64,000 nt of DNA, from contig DIUN01000048.1 in the NCBI GenBank assembly GCA_002423025.1, forward strand, positions 100,407 through 164,406, read 5' to 3'. Positions 1-7,947 of this stretch are shown piece after piece; position 1 is the stretch's first letter, and every line of letters starts with the position of its first letter. The notes under the pieces were generated by a model, which saw only the letters and a list, made by a program, of their open reading frames with translations, did no database searches and was not told the DNA's origin. This DNA comes from Sphingomonadales bacterium UBA6157. Its GTDB lineage: Bacteria; Pseudomonadota; Alphaproteobacteria; Sphingomonadales; Sphingomonadaceae. Both the position numbers and the translations under genes were made by a program.

Positions 1-186
1 ATGGGCCATGGCGGCTATCCGCTCATCGGCACCCCTGAGCAGGTGGCCGACGGCATCTGCCTGCTGGCTGATACCGGCTTTGGCGGCACGACGCTGTCAT
101 TCGTCGATTATGTCGAGGAGTTTCCATATTTCCGGGACAATGTGCTGCCAATTCTGGAAGCGCGCGGGCTCCGGCTGGGGGATTGA
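1..186 (+). CDS. LLM-class flavin-dependent oxidoreductase, C-terminal fragment
   Basis: Only the last 61 or so residues are in the window; the reading frame is open at base 1, so the true start is probably upstream and the first ATG here is likely internal. The fragment carries the GTPEQVADGI pattern followed by a Gly-rich turn and a closing VLPILEARGLR, which is the usual C-terminus of luciferase-like (LLM) flavin monooxygenases. These use FMNH2 supplied by a reductase to oxygenate varied substrates. It is read in the same direction as the hydrolase that follows after about 107 bases, so it may belong to the same catabolic operon. The family is fairly secure; the substrate is unknown. Confidence 0.7.
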   Translation: MGHGGYPLIGTPEQVADGICLLADTGFGGTTLSFVDYVEEFPYFRDNVLPILEARGLRLGD

Positions 187-293
187 GGCAGAGCGGCGTG
201 CAGCACTGGCTGCTTCCCGCATGGTGAGAGTGACGATTTGGGGTGCCGAAGGCTCGCCGCTATCACCTTGAGTGCCTGAACAGGAGCCAGATC

Positions 294-1139
294 ATGACGT
301 TGACCGATTCCAATACCAGCCGTTTCGCAACGGTCGATGGCCTCAAGATTCATTACCACGACGCTGGCAGCGGCTTTCCGGTTATCTTTATTCATGGTGG
401 CGGCCCGGGCGCTTCCGGCTGGAGCAACTTCAACCGAAACATCCAGGCGTTTGCCGCAAACTGGCGCGTGATCATCATTGATCTGCCAGGCTTTGGCCAG
501 TCGGACCATAAGGTGCCGGTCGATGGCGTGTTTGCCTCTTATGCTGAGACGACCATCGGCCTGATGAACGTACTCGGGCTGGAAAAGGCCCATATCGTCG
601 GCAATTCGCTGGGTGGCGGCACCGCCCTCATGATGGCCATCAAGCACCCGGATCGGGTGCAGGGCATCGTGATGATGGGCACGGCAGGCAGTCTGCCGGT
701 GTTCGGTCTTTTCCCGAGCGAAGGCCAGCGCAAGCTTTCGGCCTTTTACGAAGGCGAGGGCGGTCCGACGATCGAGAAGCTGCGTGATTTCATTCACTCG
801 CTCGTGTTCGATCCGAGCATGGTCAGCGAAGCGATGCTGCAGCAGCGCTTCGAAGTGGCGACGCGCCCGGAGGTCATCGCGAACCCACCGCTCAAGTTCA
901 AGGGCGGCAAGCCTTTTGAGGATCTCTGGAGCCTCGACCTGCGTAGCGTGCAGCATCAGATCATGCTGGTGAATGGTCGGGAAGACCGGGTGACCCCCGT
1001 TGATGCGAACTTCCTGCTGCTCAAGTTGCTGCCGAACGCACGGCTTTATGTGATCCCGCAATGTGGGCATTGGGCGCAGTGGGAGAAGCCGGTCGAGTTC
1101 AACGCGACAGTCCACAACTTCCTGCAGCTCAGCAACTAG
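294..1139 (+). CDS. Alpha/beta hydrolase of the meta-cleavage C-C bond hydrolase type
   Basis: This 281-residue protein has the complete alpha/beta hydrolase signature. The oxyanion loop is HGGGPGASGW (34-43), the nucleophile elbow GNSLGG puts Ser105 in place, and Asp231 (NGREDRVTP) and His259 (QCGHWAQ) complete the triad. The HGGGPGA loop and GNSLGGG elbow are typical of BphD/HsaD/MhpC enzymes, which cleave the C-C bond of ring-opened vinylogous diketones to release 2-hydroxypenta-2,4-dienoate. ATG 294 is chosen over upstream in-frame codons because AGGAG lies just before it. The convergent mhpDFE block consumes the expected product. Which ring-fission product it prefers cannot be read from sequence. 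Confidence 0.88.
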   Translation: MTLTDSNTSRFATVDGLKIHYHDAGSGFPVIFIHGGGPGASGWSNFNRNIQAFAANWRVIIIDLPGFGQSDHKVPVDGVFASYAETTIGLMNVLGLEKAHIVGNSLGGGTALMMAIKHPDRVQGIVMMGTAGSLPVFGLFPSEGQRKLSAFYEGEGGPTIEKLRDFIHSLVFDPSMVSEAMLQQRFEVATRPEVIANPPLKFKGGKPFEDLWSLDLRSVQHQIMLVNGREDRVTPVDANFLLLKLLPNARLYVIPQCGHWAQWEKPVEFNATVHNFLQLSN

Positions 1140-1167
1140 ACAACGGGCTGCTACGTACCGGAAATGC

Positions 1168-1197
1168 GGCCCCGGCTTCGGCCGGGGCCTTTTTCTT
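1168..1197 (+). terminator. Rho-independent terminator after the C-C hydrolase
   Basis: A perfect 9-bp stem (GGCCCCGGC at 1168-1176 pairing with 1181-1189) is closed by a stable TTCG tetraloop and followed at once by TTTTTCTT. It lies between the convergent hydrolase and aldolase genes and would end transcription of the plus-strand gene. Confidence 0.9.
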
Positions 1198-1211
1198 GTG
1201 GCGCTTAACGC

Positions 1212-2249
1212 CTAGCCGGCGTTTTCGCGCGCCTGGCGAAGGTCCAGCGCTACATCGACGATCATGTCCTCCTGTCCGCCGACCATGCGGCGGCGGCCCA
1301 ACTCCACCAGGATGTCGCGCGTGTCGATGCCATAGTCCTCGCTGGCCTTTTCGGCGTGGCGCAAAAAGCTGGAATAGACCCCGGCATAGCCAAGGCTGAG
1401 CGTCTCGCGGTCTACCCGTACCGGGCGGTCCTGCAGGGGGCGCACCAGCGTCTCGGCCGCATCCATCAGTTTGTAAAGATCGCAGCCGTGCTTCCAACCC
1501 TTGCGCTCGATGGCTGCGATAAAGACTTCCAGCGGGGCATTGCCGGCTCCGGCTCCCATGCCGGCGAGGCTGGCATCGACGCGGATTGCGCCGGCCTGCA
1601 CGCCCACTATGGAGTTGGCTACGCCGAGCGAGAGATTGTGATGGGCATGAATGCCGCGCTCTGTCTCGGGCTTGAGCAACCTATCATAGGCTTCGCAGCG
1701 GGCTCGATAGCCATCCATATCGAGGGCGCCGCCGCTGTCGGTCACATAGATGCAGGTTGCTCCATAGCTTTCCATCAGCTTTGCCTGCGATGCGAGTGCT
1801 TCCGGCTCGATCATGTGGCCCATCATCAAAAAGCCGACTGTGTCCATCCCCAGGTCGCGTGCTGCCATGATGTGCTGGCGCGACACGTCAGCCTCTGTGC
1901 AGTGGGTGGCGACGCGCACTGAACGCACGCCGAGTGAATAGGCGTGCTTCAAGTCTTCCACCGTGCCGATGCCTGGCAGCAGCAGAGTCGTGAGCCGTGC
2001 CGTTTTCACCACATCGGCTACAGCTTCGATCCACTCGGCATCAGTATGGGCGCCAAAGCCATAGTTGAAGCTGGAGCCGTTGAGGCCGTCGCCATGCGCG
2101 ATCTCGATGGCGTCGACACCGCCTTCATCCAGCGCACGAGCAATGGTGCGGACATGGTCAAGGCCATATTGGTGGCGGATGGCGTGCATGCCGTCCCGCA
2201 GCGTGACGTCCTGGATGTAGAGCTTGGTGGCGGTGGGGTCGAAGGCCAT
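1212..2249 (-). CDS. mhpE: 4-hydroxy-2-oxovalerate aldolase (MhpE/HsaF/DmpG type)
   Basis: The enzyme splits 4-hydroxy-2-oxovalerate into pyruvate and acetaldehyde, the last carbon-carbon cleavage of the aromatic meta-pathway. The 345 residues have the usual family length. The N-terminal segment DVTLRDGMHA supplies the catalytic and metal residues (Arg18, Asp19, His22 by analogy with DmpG), and HAHHNLSLG holds the metal-binding histidines. It is third in a minus-strand block; its ATG shares one base with the mhpF stop (TGATG at 2249). In this family the aldolase forms a channelling complex with the acylating acetaldehyde dehydrogenase, which fits the tight coupling. Confidence 0.95.
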   Translation of the reverse strand: MAFDPTATKLYIQDVTLRDGMHAIRHQYGLDHVRTIARALDEGGVDAIEIAHGDGLNGSSFNYGFGAHTDAEWIEAVADVVKTARLTTLLLPGIGTVEDLKHAYSLGVRSVRVATHCTEADVSRQHIMAARDLGMDTVGFLMMGHMIEPEALASQAKLMESYGATCIYVTDSGGALDMDGYRARCEAYDRLLKPETERGIHAHHNLSLGVANSIVGVQAGAIRVDASLAGMGAGAGNAPLEVFIAAIERKGWKHGCDLYKLMDAAETLVRPLQDRPVRVDRETLSLGYAGVYSSFLRHAEKASEDYGIDTRDILVELGRRRMVGGQEDMIVDVALDLRQARENAG

Positions 2250-3193
2250 CAGACGGTCTCGCGCTGGAGTTGGCGGGCGGCGATCGTTTCTGCCGTGCGG
2301 AGTGCCGCAGACGTCATGATATCGAGATTTCCGGCATAGGCGGGCAGATAGTGGCCGGCGCCCTCCACCTCTAGGAAGACGCTGGTCTTGATGCCCTCGA
2401 AGCTGCCCAGCCCCGGGATGCGCGCCGGGTTGTTGGATCCGAAGCGCTCGAACTGGACCTGCTGCTTGAGCCGGTAGCCAGGCACATAGGCACTTACCTT
2501 GGCAATCATGGCGGTGACGGCCGCTTCGATCCGGGCCTCATCTGCGCCAGAGGAGAGGGTGAACACCGTATCGCGCATGATCATCGGAGGCTCGGCGGGA
2601 TTGAGGATGATGATTGCCTTGCCGCGCGCCGCACCGCCAACCTTCTCGATGGCGTGCGAGGTCGTTTCGGTGAATTCATCAATATTGGCGCGGGTGCCGG
2701 GGCCTGCAGATTTGGATGCGATGGAGGCGACGATCTCGGCATAATGCACTGTGGCGACACTGGAGACTGCAGCTACAATGGGGATGGTCGCTTGCCCGCC
2801 GCAGGTCACCATGTTGACGTTCTGAGCCGTCAAGTGATCCTCACCATTGACGACGGGCACGACGAACGGGCCGATCGCGGCAGGCGTCAGGTCGATCATC
2901 ACCTTGCCGGCGGCAGCAGCAACGGCGTTGTGCTCGGCATGGGCATAGGCCGACGTGGCATCGAAGATGATGCGGATGTCCGGCCAGCAAGGCAGCGCCT
3001 GCAAACCGGACATGCCATCGGAGGTGGTGGCAACGCCCATGCCGGCGGCACGCTTGAGGCCGTCCGATGCGGGATCTATGCCGACCATCGCAGCCATTTC
3101 GAGAAGTGGTGAGAGGCGGAGGATCTTGATCATCAGATCCGTGCCGATGTTGCCCGAACCGATGATGGCGACCTTGATGCGGGGTGTGCTCAT
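2249..3193 (-). CDS. mhpF: Acetaldehyde dehydrogenase (acylating), MhpF/HsaG type
   Basis: This protein converts the acetaldehyde released by the aldolase into acetyl-CoA with NAD+ and CoA. The 314 residues begin with a Rossmann motif (IIGSGNIGTDL, 10-20), and the nucleophile is Cys131 in MVTCGGQATIP, matching the Cys132 region of DmpF. The ATG at 3193 is preferred although the frame stays open further upstream, because homology starts here and it overlaps the mhpD stop by four bases (ATGA). Translational coupling with mhpD and mhpE suggests one operon making equal amounts of the three enzymes. Confidence 0.95.
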   Translation of the reverse strand: MSTPRIKVAIIGSGNIGTDLMIKILRLSPLLEMAAMVGIDPASDGLKRAAGMGVATTSDGMSGLQALPCWPDIRIIFDATSAYAHAEHNAVAAAAGKVMIDLTPAAIGPFVVPVVNGEDHLTAQNVNMVTCGGQATIPIVAAVSSVATVHYAEIVASIASKSAGPGTRANIDEFTETTSHAIEKVGGAARGKAIIILNPAEPPMIMRDTVFTLSSGADEARIEAAVTAMIAKVSAYVPGYRLKQQVQFERFGSNNPARIPGLGSFEGIKTSVFLEVEGAGHYLPAYAGNLDIMTSAALRTAETIAARQLQRETV

Positions 3194-3978
3194 GCTGCCG
3201 TTCCGACGGTGAAGTGACAGGAGCCAAGCCCGCCGACACTGGCGCGTACGACATCGCCGGGTTTGATGGCGACCATGGGCCCGAGCGCTCCGGTGAGGAT
3301 GACATCTCCGGCATTGAGGGTTTCGCCTGCTGCCAAAAGTGTGCGCACGAGCCAGAGCGCCGCGTTGAGCGGGTGACCCAGGCAGGCAGCACCGGCGCCG
3401 ACTGAAACGATTTCGCCGTTGATTTCCAGCGCCATGCCGCAGGTGAACAGGTCCAGACCTTCCAGTTTCCTTGGCTCGGTGCCGAGGACGAAAAAGGCGG
3501 AAGAACCATTGTCCGCAACGGTATCGGCAAAGCTGATCTTCCAATCGGCAATGCGGCTGTCGACAATCTCTATAGCCGGCACCACGTAATCTATCGCCGC
3601 CATCAGTTCTTCACGCGTCGTAATCGGGTTGCTGATGCTGCGGCTGAGCACCATCGCGACTTCCGCTTCAGCCTTGGGTTGCAGCACGCTTGCTGCGGCA
3701 AGTATGCCGCCATCCGCAATCTGCATGTCATCGAAAAGCACGCCGAAATCTGGCTGGTCGACGCCGAGCTGGATCTGCACGGCCTTTGCCGTCAGCCCGA
3801 TCTTGCGGCCGATGATGCGGCGGCCTTGGCCCTGCCAGAAGCGCGTATTGAGGGCCTGCACGGCATAAGCCCCAGCAGCATCGTCCGTTGCCAGGCCATC
3901 GCGCAGCGGCGGCACAGCGCCGGTCCGATAAGCCTCGCGCAGTCGTTTCGCCAACGCGTCGTGATCGGGGATTGCCAT
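3190..3978 (-). CDS. mhpD: 2-keto-4-pentenoate hydratase (MhpD/HsaE type)
   Basis: This is the first enzyme of the lower meta-pathway. It hydrates 2-hydroxypenta-2,4-dienoate to 4-hydroxy-2-oxovalerate. The 262-residue length is typical of the fumarylacetoacetate hydrolase-fold hydratases. Recognisable family segments are GRKIGLT near residue 57, the acidic metal-site region EAEVAMVLS, VVPAIEIVDSRI, and the C-terminal GDVILTGALGP. It is the promoter-proximal gene of the mhpD-mhpF-mhpE block and starts 445 bases from a divergent plus-strand gene, so that gap (3979-4422) should carry its promoter. Confidence 0.94.
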   Translation of the reverse strand: MAIPDHDALAKRLREAYRTGAVPPLRDGLATDDAAGAYAVQALNTRFWQGQGRRIIGRKIGLTAKAVQIQLGVDQPDFGVLFDDMQIADGGILAAASVLQPKAEAEVAMVLSRSISNPITTREELMAAIDYVVPAIEIVDSRIADWKISFADTVADNGSSAFFVLGTEPRKLEGLDLFTCGMALEINGEIVSVGAGAACLGHPLNAALWLVRTLLAAGETLNAGDVILTGALGPMVAIKPGDVVRASVGGLGSCHFTVGTAA

Positions 3979-4422
3979 GCAGGACCTTTCCTCTGCTCTT
4001 GTACCGGACCTATCGATAGCAAGGCGGCAACGCCAATATCACCACGGTCATCTTGCTCACATAGTGAGAGATGAAATGGTCGAAGCCTCGGTTCAGTGAC
4101 AGCGCGGATTGCTTCAGTCCATCGATGTGCAGCGTGGCGCTCGCCCTGCCGCCAGAACGACGACGGGCCCAGTCAGCAATGCCGGATCGAGGCTGTAGCC
4201 CGTGGCGAGGTCTCTAGTATGGCGATTACGTCTATGTATGCCTGGATACGATCGGCGATAGCGCAGAACATGCGGGCGTATTCGGCTGGCTTGGTCGCGC
4301 ATGAGCAGGGAAAGGCCGCACGTCGGATACAGGCTTGCACCAGCCGGTGCTTGTGGCAGAGGCGGGCTAGACACATCGTCTCAAGGCCGCCCGGCGGCGC
4401 CAGACGGAAAGCGAGGATACTC
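3979..4422. promoter_or_regulatory. Divergent intergenic region with two operator-like palindromes
   Basis: This 444-base gap separates mhpD (leftward) from the PEP mutase-like gene (rightward). Two perfect inverted repeats sit on the mhpD side: CTATCGATAG at 4010-4019 and CTCAC-ATA-GTGAG at 4056-4068. They are plausible operators for a catabolic regulator, but no regulator gene occurs in the catabolic region. The rest (about 4070-4400) is GC-rich and open in several frames, and I recognise no protein in any of them. It could be a long leader or a decayed gene. Confidence 0.45.
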
Positions 4423-5289
4423 ATGGCCAGCCCGATTTTGCGGGAGAAGCTTGCTGCGGGGGCGTTTTTTGTCGTGCCCGGCGTGCAGGACATGATTGCC
4501 GCCGTCATCGCGGACCGGGTGGGTTTCGATATTCTCTATGGCACCGGCTATTGGCTCACGGCCTCTGCCTATGGGCTGCCCGATGCCGGCATCGCCAGCT
4601 ACACCCAGATGGTGGACCGCATGGCAACGCTGGCGCGCACCAGCAAGGCGGCGATCATCGCTGATGCCGATACGGGTTATGGCGGGTTGCTCAACGTCCA
4701 TCACACGGTGCGCGGTTATGCGGCAGCCGGGGTGACGGCGGTGCAACTGGAGGACCAGGAGTTCCCCAAGAAATGCGGCCACACACCCTACAAGCGGCTG
4801 ATCCCGGCCGAGGACATGGCGCAGAAGCTGCGCGTGGCCTGCGAGGCGCGTGAGGGCGACGAGAACCTGCTGATCATCGCGCGCTCGGATGCGCGGCAGA
4901 GCGAGGGGCTGGACGGGATGCTGCGCCGGCTGGAAGCATACGCCAAGGCGGGCGCGGACGTGCTGTTCCCCGAGGCGCTCGAAAGCGAGGCCGAGATGCG
5001 CGCAGTCTGCGAGGCGTTTGAGTTGCCGGTGATGGCCAATATGTCCAATGGTGGGGTGACACCAGTGCCGCAGGCGGATGTGCTCGCCGATATCGGCTTT
5101 GCCTTTGCCATCTACCCTGCATTGACCAGCCTGGTCGCGGCCCATGCCATGGAGAAGGCGCTGACCGACCTGAAGCACAAGGGCCTGGGCCAGCCAGCAG
5201 AGATTTTTGACTTCAAGACGTTTTGCAGCCTTATCGGCTTTGAGGACGTCTGGGCGTTCGAGAAAAAATGGGGAGCTGCCGAGAAATGA
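4423..5289 (+). CDS. Isocitrate lyase / PEP mutase family protein
   Basis: A 288-residue member of the PEP mutase/isocitrate lyase superfamily (TIM barrel, Mg2+-dependent C-C or P-C bond lyases). The family signatures are present: DADTGYGG with Asp81 and Asp83 as metal-site residues, QLEDQ at 109-113, and the lid loop KKCGH (116-120) carrying the general-acid cysteine seen in 2-methylisocitrate lyase and relatives. ATG 4423 is chosen because a GAGGA sequence precedes it; the frame is open upstream but shows no homology. Candidate activities are 2-methylisocitrate lyase-like, dimethylmalate lyase or oxaloacetate decarboxylase. The stop overlaps the next gene's start by four bases. Confidence 0.85.
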   Translation: MASPILREKLAAGAFFVVPGVQDMIAAVIADRVGFDILYGTGYWLTASAYGLPDAGIASYTQMVDRMATLARTSKAAIIADADTGYGGLLNVHHTVRGYAAAGVTAVQLEDQEFPKKCGHTPYKRLIPAEDMAQKLRVACEAREGDENLLIIARSDARQSEGLDGMLRRLEAYAKAGADVLFPEALESEAEMRAVCEAFELPVMANMSNGGVTPVPQADVLADIGFAFAIYPALTSLVAAHAMEKALTDLKHKGLGQPAEIFDFKTFCSLIGFEDVWAFEKKWGAAEK

Positions 5290-6398
5290 GCATGGAGATC
5301 ACGGCAGCCGTTCTGCGCCAGAGCGGCGACCAGCCACGCCCCTATGCGACATCAGCGCCGCTGGAGATTGCGGCGCTGACGCTGGCGGCACCAAAGCCCG
5401 GCGAACTGCTGGTTCGGATCGATGCAGCGGGCATCTGCCATTCCGATCTTTCGGTCATCAATGGAGACAGGCCGCGCCCCATGCCGATGGCGCTTGGCCA
5501 CGAAGCTGCTGCCACGGTGCTGGGGCTTGGCGATTCGGCGGATAGCCATTTCGCCGTGGGAGACCGGGTGGTGTTGGTGTTCCTGCCATCGTGCGGCGAG
5601 TGTGTCGCCTGCGCCTCCGGAGAGGGGTATCTGTGCGCCACGGCAGCGGCTGCCAATGGGGAAGGGCGGCTGATGCGTGGTGGGCGGCGGCTCTCGGAAT
5701 GTGGCCATGAGGTGCATCATCATCTCGGCGTTTCGGCCTTTGCCAGCCATGCCGTGATTGACCGACGCTCTGCGGTGAAGGTGGATGCCGATATTCCGCC
5801 GGAAACAGCGGCGCTGTTCGGCTGCGCGGTCCTGACAGGCGTCGGCGCGGTGATGAACTCGGCCAAGGTGCGGCCGGGCGAGAGCGTGCTGGTCTATGGG
5901 CTTGGCGGTGTCGGCTTGGCGGCCGTGCTCGGCGCGCTGGCGTCCGGCGCCGAGCCGGTGACGGCGATCGATCCTTCGCCCGAAAAGCGGGCTCTGGCCC
6001 TGGCGCTGGGCGCAGCGGCGGCTGTCGCCCCGGAGGATGCCGGGAGTTTGCCGAAAACCGATGTGGTGATCGAGACTGTCGGCAAGGCCGATGTGCTGGC
6101 CTTGGCCTATGGCGCGGCGCGGCGCGGCGGACGGATCGTGACGGTGGGCCTGCCGAACCCTGCGGCAAAGCTGGAGATATCGGCACTGTCGCTGGTGGCG
6201 GACGGCAAGACGCTGATGGGCAGCTACATGGGCTCGGCGATCCCGATGCGGGATATTCCGCGCTATGTGGCGTTGTGGCGTGCCGGCAAGCTACCGGTGG
6301 AGCGGCTGCTGACCTCGGTAAGCCCGCTTTCGGATATCAACACTCTGCTCGACAGGCTGGCCGATGGAGATGCTATCCGGCAGATCGTCAAGCCCTGA
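5286..6398 (+). CDS. Zinc-dependent alcohol dehydrogenase (MDR family)
   Basis: A 370-residue medium-chain dehydrogenase with both zinc sites. The catalytic ligands are Cys51 (GICHSD), His72 (LGHEA) and Cys180 (FGCAVLTG); the structural zinc ligands are Cys103, Cys106, Cys109 and Cys117. The nucleotide fold shows GLGGVG. The arrangement resembles class III and aryl-alcohol dehydrogenases, which oxidise primary or aromatic alcohols with NAD+. ATG 5286 forms an ATGA overlap with the preceding lyase gene, which decides the start and implies co-translation. It ends 12 bases from a convergent monooxygenase gene. The substrate is unknown. Confidence 0.88.
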   Translation: MSMEITAAVLRQSGDQPRPYATSAPLEIAALTLAAPKPGELLVRIDAAGICHSDLSVINGDRPRPMPMALGHEAAATVLGLGDSADSHFAVGDRVVLVFLPSCGECVACASGEGYLCATAAAANGEGRLMRGGRRLSECGHEVHHHLGVSAFASHAVIDRRSAVKVDADIPPETAALFGCAVLTGVGAVMNSAKVRPGESVLVYGLGGVGLAAVLGALASGAEPVTAIDPSPEKRALALALGAAAAVAPEDAGSLPKTDVVIETVGKADVLALAYGAARRGGRIVTVGLPNPAAKLEISALSLVADGKTLMGSYMGSAIPMRDIPRYVALWRAGKLPVERLLTSVSPLSDINTLLDRLADGDAIRQIVKP

Positions 6399-6410
6399 GG
6401 CTGGGCGTCG

Positions 6411-7562
6411 CTAGATGGCGACCGTCCGGCAATCATAGTCGAAAAGCCCTATCGATTCCTCGTCGCGCATCGTCCCGAGCCCGAACAGGTCACTGTCCTG
6501 GCCCTGCATCCTGTCCGCATTGGCGTTTGATTCCGCCTGGATGAAGGTCGTGCGCTCGTGGCGCGCCGCGACATAGCGGCGGAGCCCGGCCTCCGGTGTG
6601 TCTGATGCTGCCAGCGCCCGTGACAACACCACTGCATCCTCGATGGCACAGGCAGCGCCATGGCCGAGAAACGGCGTCATTGCATGCGCCGCGTCGCCGA
6701 GCAGGGTGATGCGGCCCTCCAGGTTCCAGTCGCTGAGCGGCTTGCGGGCGTTGATCGCCCATTTGAAGATGGGGCCGGTGGCGGCGGCGCGGATCATGGC
6801 CTGTGCGTCCTCGCACCAGCCTTCATAGGTTGCGGCGAGGTCTTCCGGCGTGGCGGGCAGGCTCCAGCCGTCCTCGGTCCAGCCGGGCTGGCGGGCAAAG
6901 AACACCATGTTGAGCAGTGAGCCACCACGCACTGGGTAGCGGGTGATCATGCGGCCGGGACCAATGTGGATGCCGGGAAAGCTCGCCAGATCGGCCAGTG
7001 CGCCTTCGACAGGGGCCAGTGCCCGCCACGCGACATGGCCGGTGAAATGCGCCTGCACCGCCTCGAAGCGCTGGCGAACGACGGATTTCAGTCCATCGGC
7101 TCCAACCAGCACATCGCCTTCGATACGCCGGCCATCATGGAGGATGACGCTGGTACCCTCGGTGCGCGCAGCAGCGGCGTTGGTCTGCAGATCGACGCCG
7201 GCGGCTCGTGCCGCTTCAACCAGAATCCGGTGCAGGTCGGCCCGGTGGATGTAAACATAGGGCGCGCCGTATTTTTCGCGTTGGCCGGTGCGCTCCATGG
7301 TGACGAGCGTGCGCCCATCCTGCCAGTGCTGGACGCGCTGGCGGCTGGGCTCGACACCGGCAGCGGCGACCTTTTCACAAACGCCGATATGATCGAGGCC
7401 CTTCATGGCGTTGGGTGAAAGCGTCACCCCGGCGCCGATCTCGCCAAACACGGGCGCGGCTTCGAGCAATGTGACGGGAAAGCCGGCCTGGGCCAGCGCT
7501 GTCGCAGCCGTCATGCCGCCGATGCCGCCGCCGACGACGGTGATCCGCTCGTTGCGCGTCAT
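6411..7562 (-). CDS. FAD-dependent monooxygenase, class A (salicylate / 3-hydroxybenzoate hydroxylase-like)
   Basis: A 383-residue flavoprotein hydroxylase. It has the N-terminal FAD motif VVGGGIGG, the family DG motif in VGADGLKSVVR, and the GD motif in LLGDAAHAMTPFLGHGA. These three define NAD(P)H-dependent aromatic ring hydroxylases of class A. Length and the APYVYIHRADLH segment fit the salicylate or 3-hydroxybenzoate 6-hydroxylase branch. The ATG at 7562 is used because it begins the nucleotide-binding strand. It follows the small unknown gene at 7585-7947 by 22 bases and probably shares its transcript. It may supply the hydroxylation that prepares a ring for cleavage; the substrate is not known. 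Confidence 0.87.
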   Translation of the reverse strand: MTRNERITVVGGGIGGMTAATALAQAGFPVTLLEAAPVFGEIGAGVTLSPNAMKGLDHIGVCEKVAAAGVEPSRQRVQHWQDGRTLVTMERTGQREKYGAPYVYIHRADLHRILVEAARAAGVDLQTNAAAARTEGTSVILHDGRRIEGDVLVGADGLKSVVRQRFEAVQAHFTGHVAWRALAPVEGALADLASFPGIHIGPGRMITRYPVRGGSLLNMVFFARQPGWTEDGWSLPATPEDLAATYEGWCEDAQAMIRAAATGPIFKWAINARKPLSDWNLEGRITLLGDAAHAMTPFLGHGAACAIEDAVVLSRALAASDTPEAGLRRYVAARHERTTFIQAESNANADRMQGQDSDLFGLGTMRDEESIGLFDYDCRTVAI

Positions 7563-7584
7563 TTTGCTGTCTCCGGGCCCAGTC

Positions 7585-7947
7585 TCAGCTGGTGGCGATT
7601 TCGGCGATGGTCGCCTGGTAGCGCTCGTCGCTGTCGGCTGCAGCGGCCTCACTGGCATCCTTGCGCATCAGGTAGAAAAGCCGCTCCATGAAATCCTGCC
7701 GCCAGGCTTCACGGGCTTCCAGCGCCGCCTGATCAAGCGCCAGCGTTTCGATGCCGGCGGCCAGGTCGAGGCCATGGGCCTTGGCGACGCGCTCGCTGGA
7801 ATCCAGCCGATCGTGGATCACGGAAATCTCGTTGGCCAGCACCATGATCATCGACATGGCCTGGTCCATGCCAGGGGCCTCGTAAAATGCCGGGCGCTTG
7901 CCCTTTGCATCTTTCACGACGTGCGGGCGGTCTGCGGTGTCCATCAT
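7585..7947 (-). CDS. Conserved-looking hypothetical protein, 120 aa, helical
   Basis: I do not recognise this protein. It is 120 residues, soluble, mostly predicted helix (long Ala/Glu/Asp-rich stretches) with no signal peptide or membrane segment. It starts with two consecutive ATGs, and the stop of the upstream methyltransferase gene overlaps its start, so it is translationally coupled to that gene. The monooxygenase follows 22 bases later. The sandwich position suggests a subunit, chaperone or small accessory factor for the methyltransferase or monooxygenase. The coupling supports it being real. Function is open. Confidence 0.7.
   Translation of the reverse strand: MMDTADRPHVVKDAKGKRPAFYEAPGMDQAMSMIMVLANEISVIHDRLDSSERVAKAHGLDLAAGIETLALDQAALEAREAWRQDFMERLFYLMRKDASEAAAADSDERYQATIAEIATS

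Noticed and set aside
4096..4422. N-terminal extension of the PEP mutase-like protein
   Set aside because: The frame is open, but the 109 extra residues are Arg/Ala-rich without homology, and a good ribosome site precedes ATG 4423.
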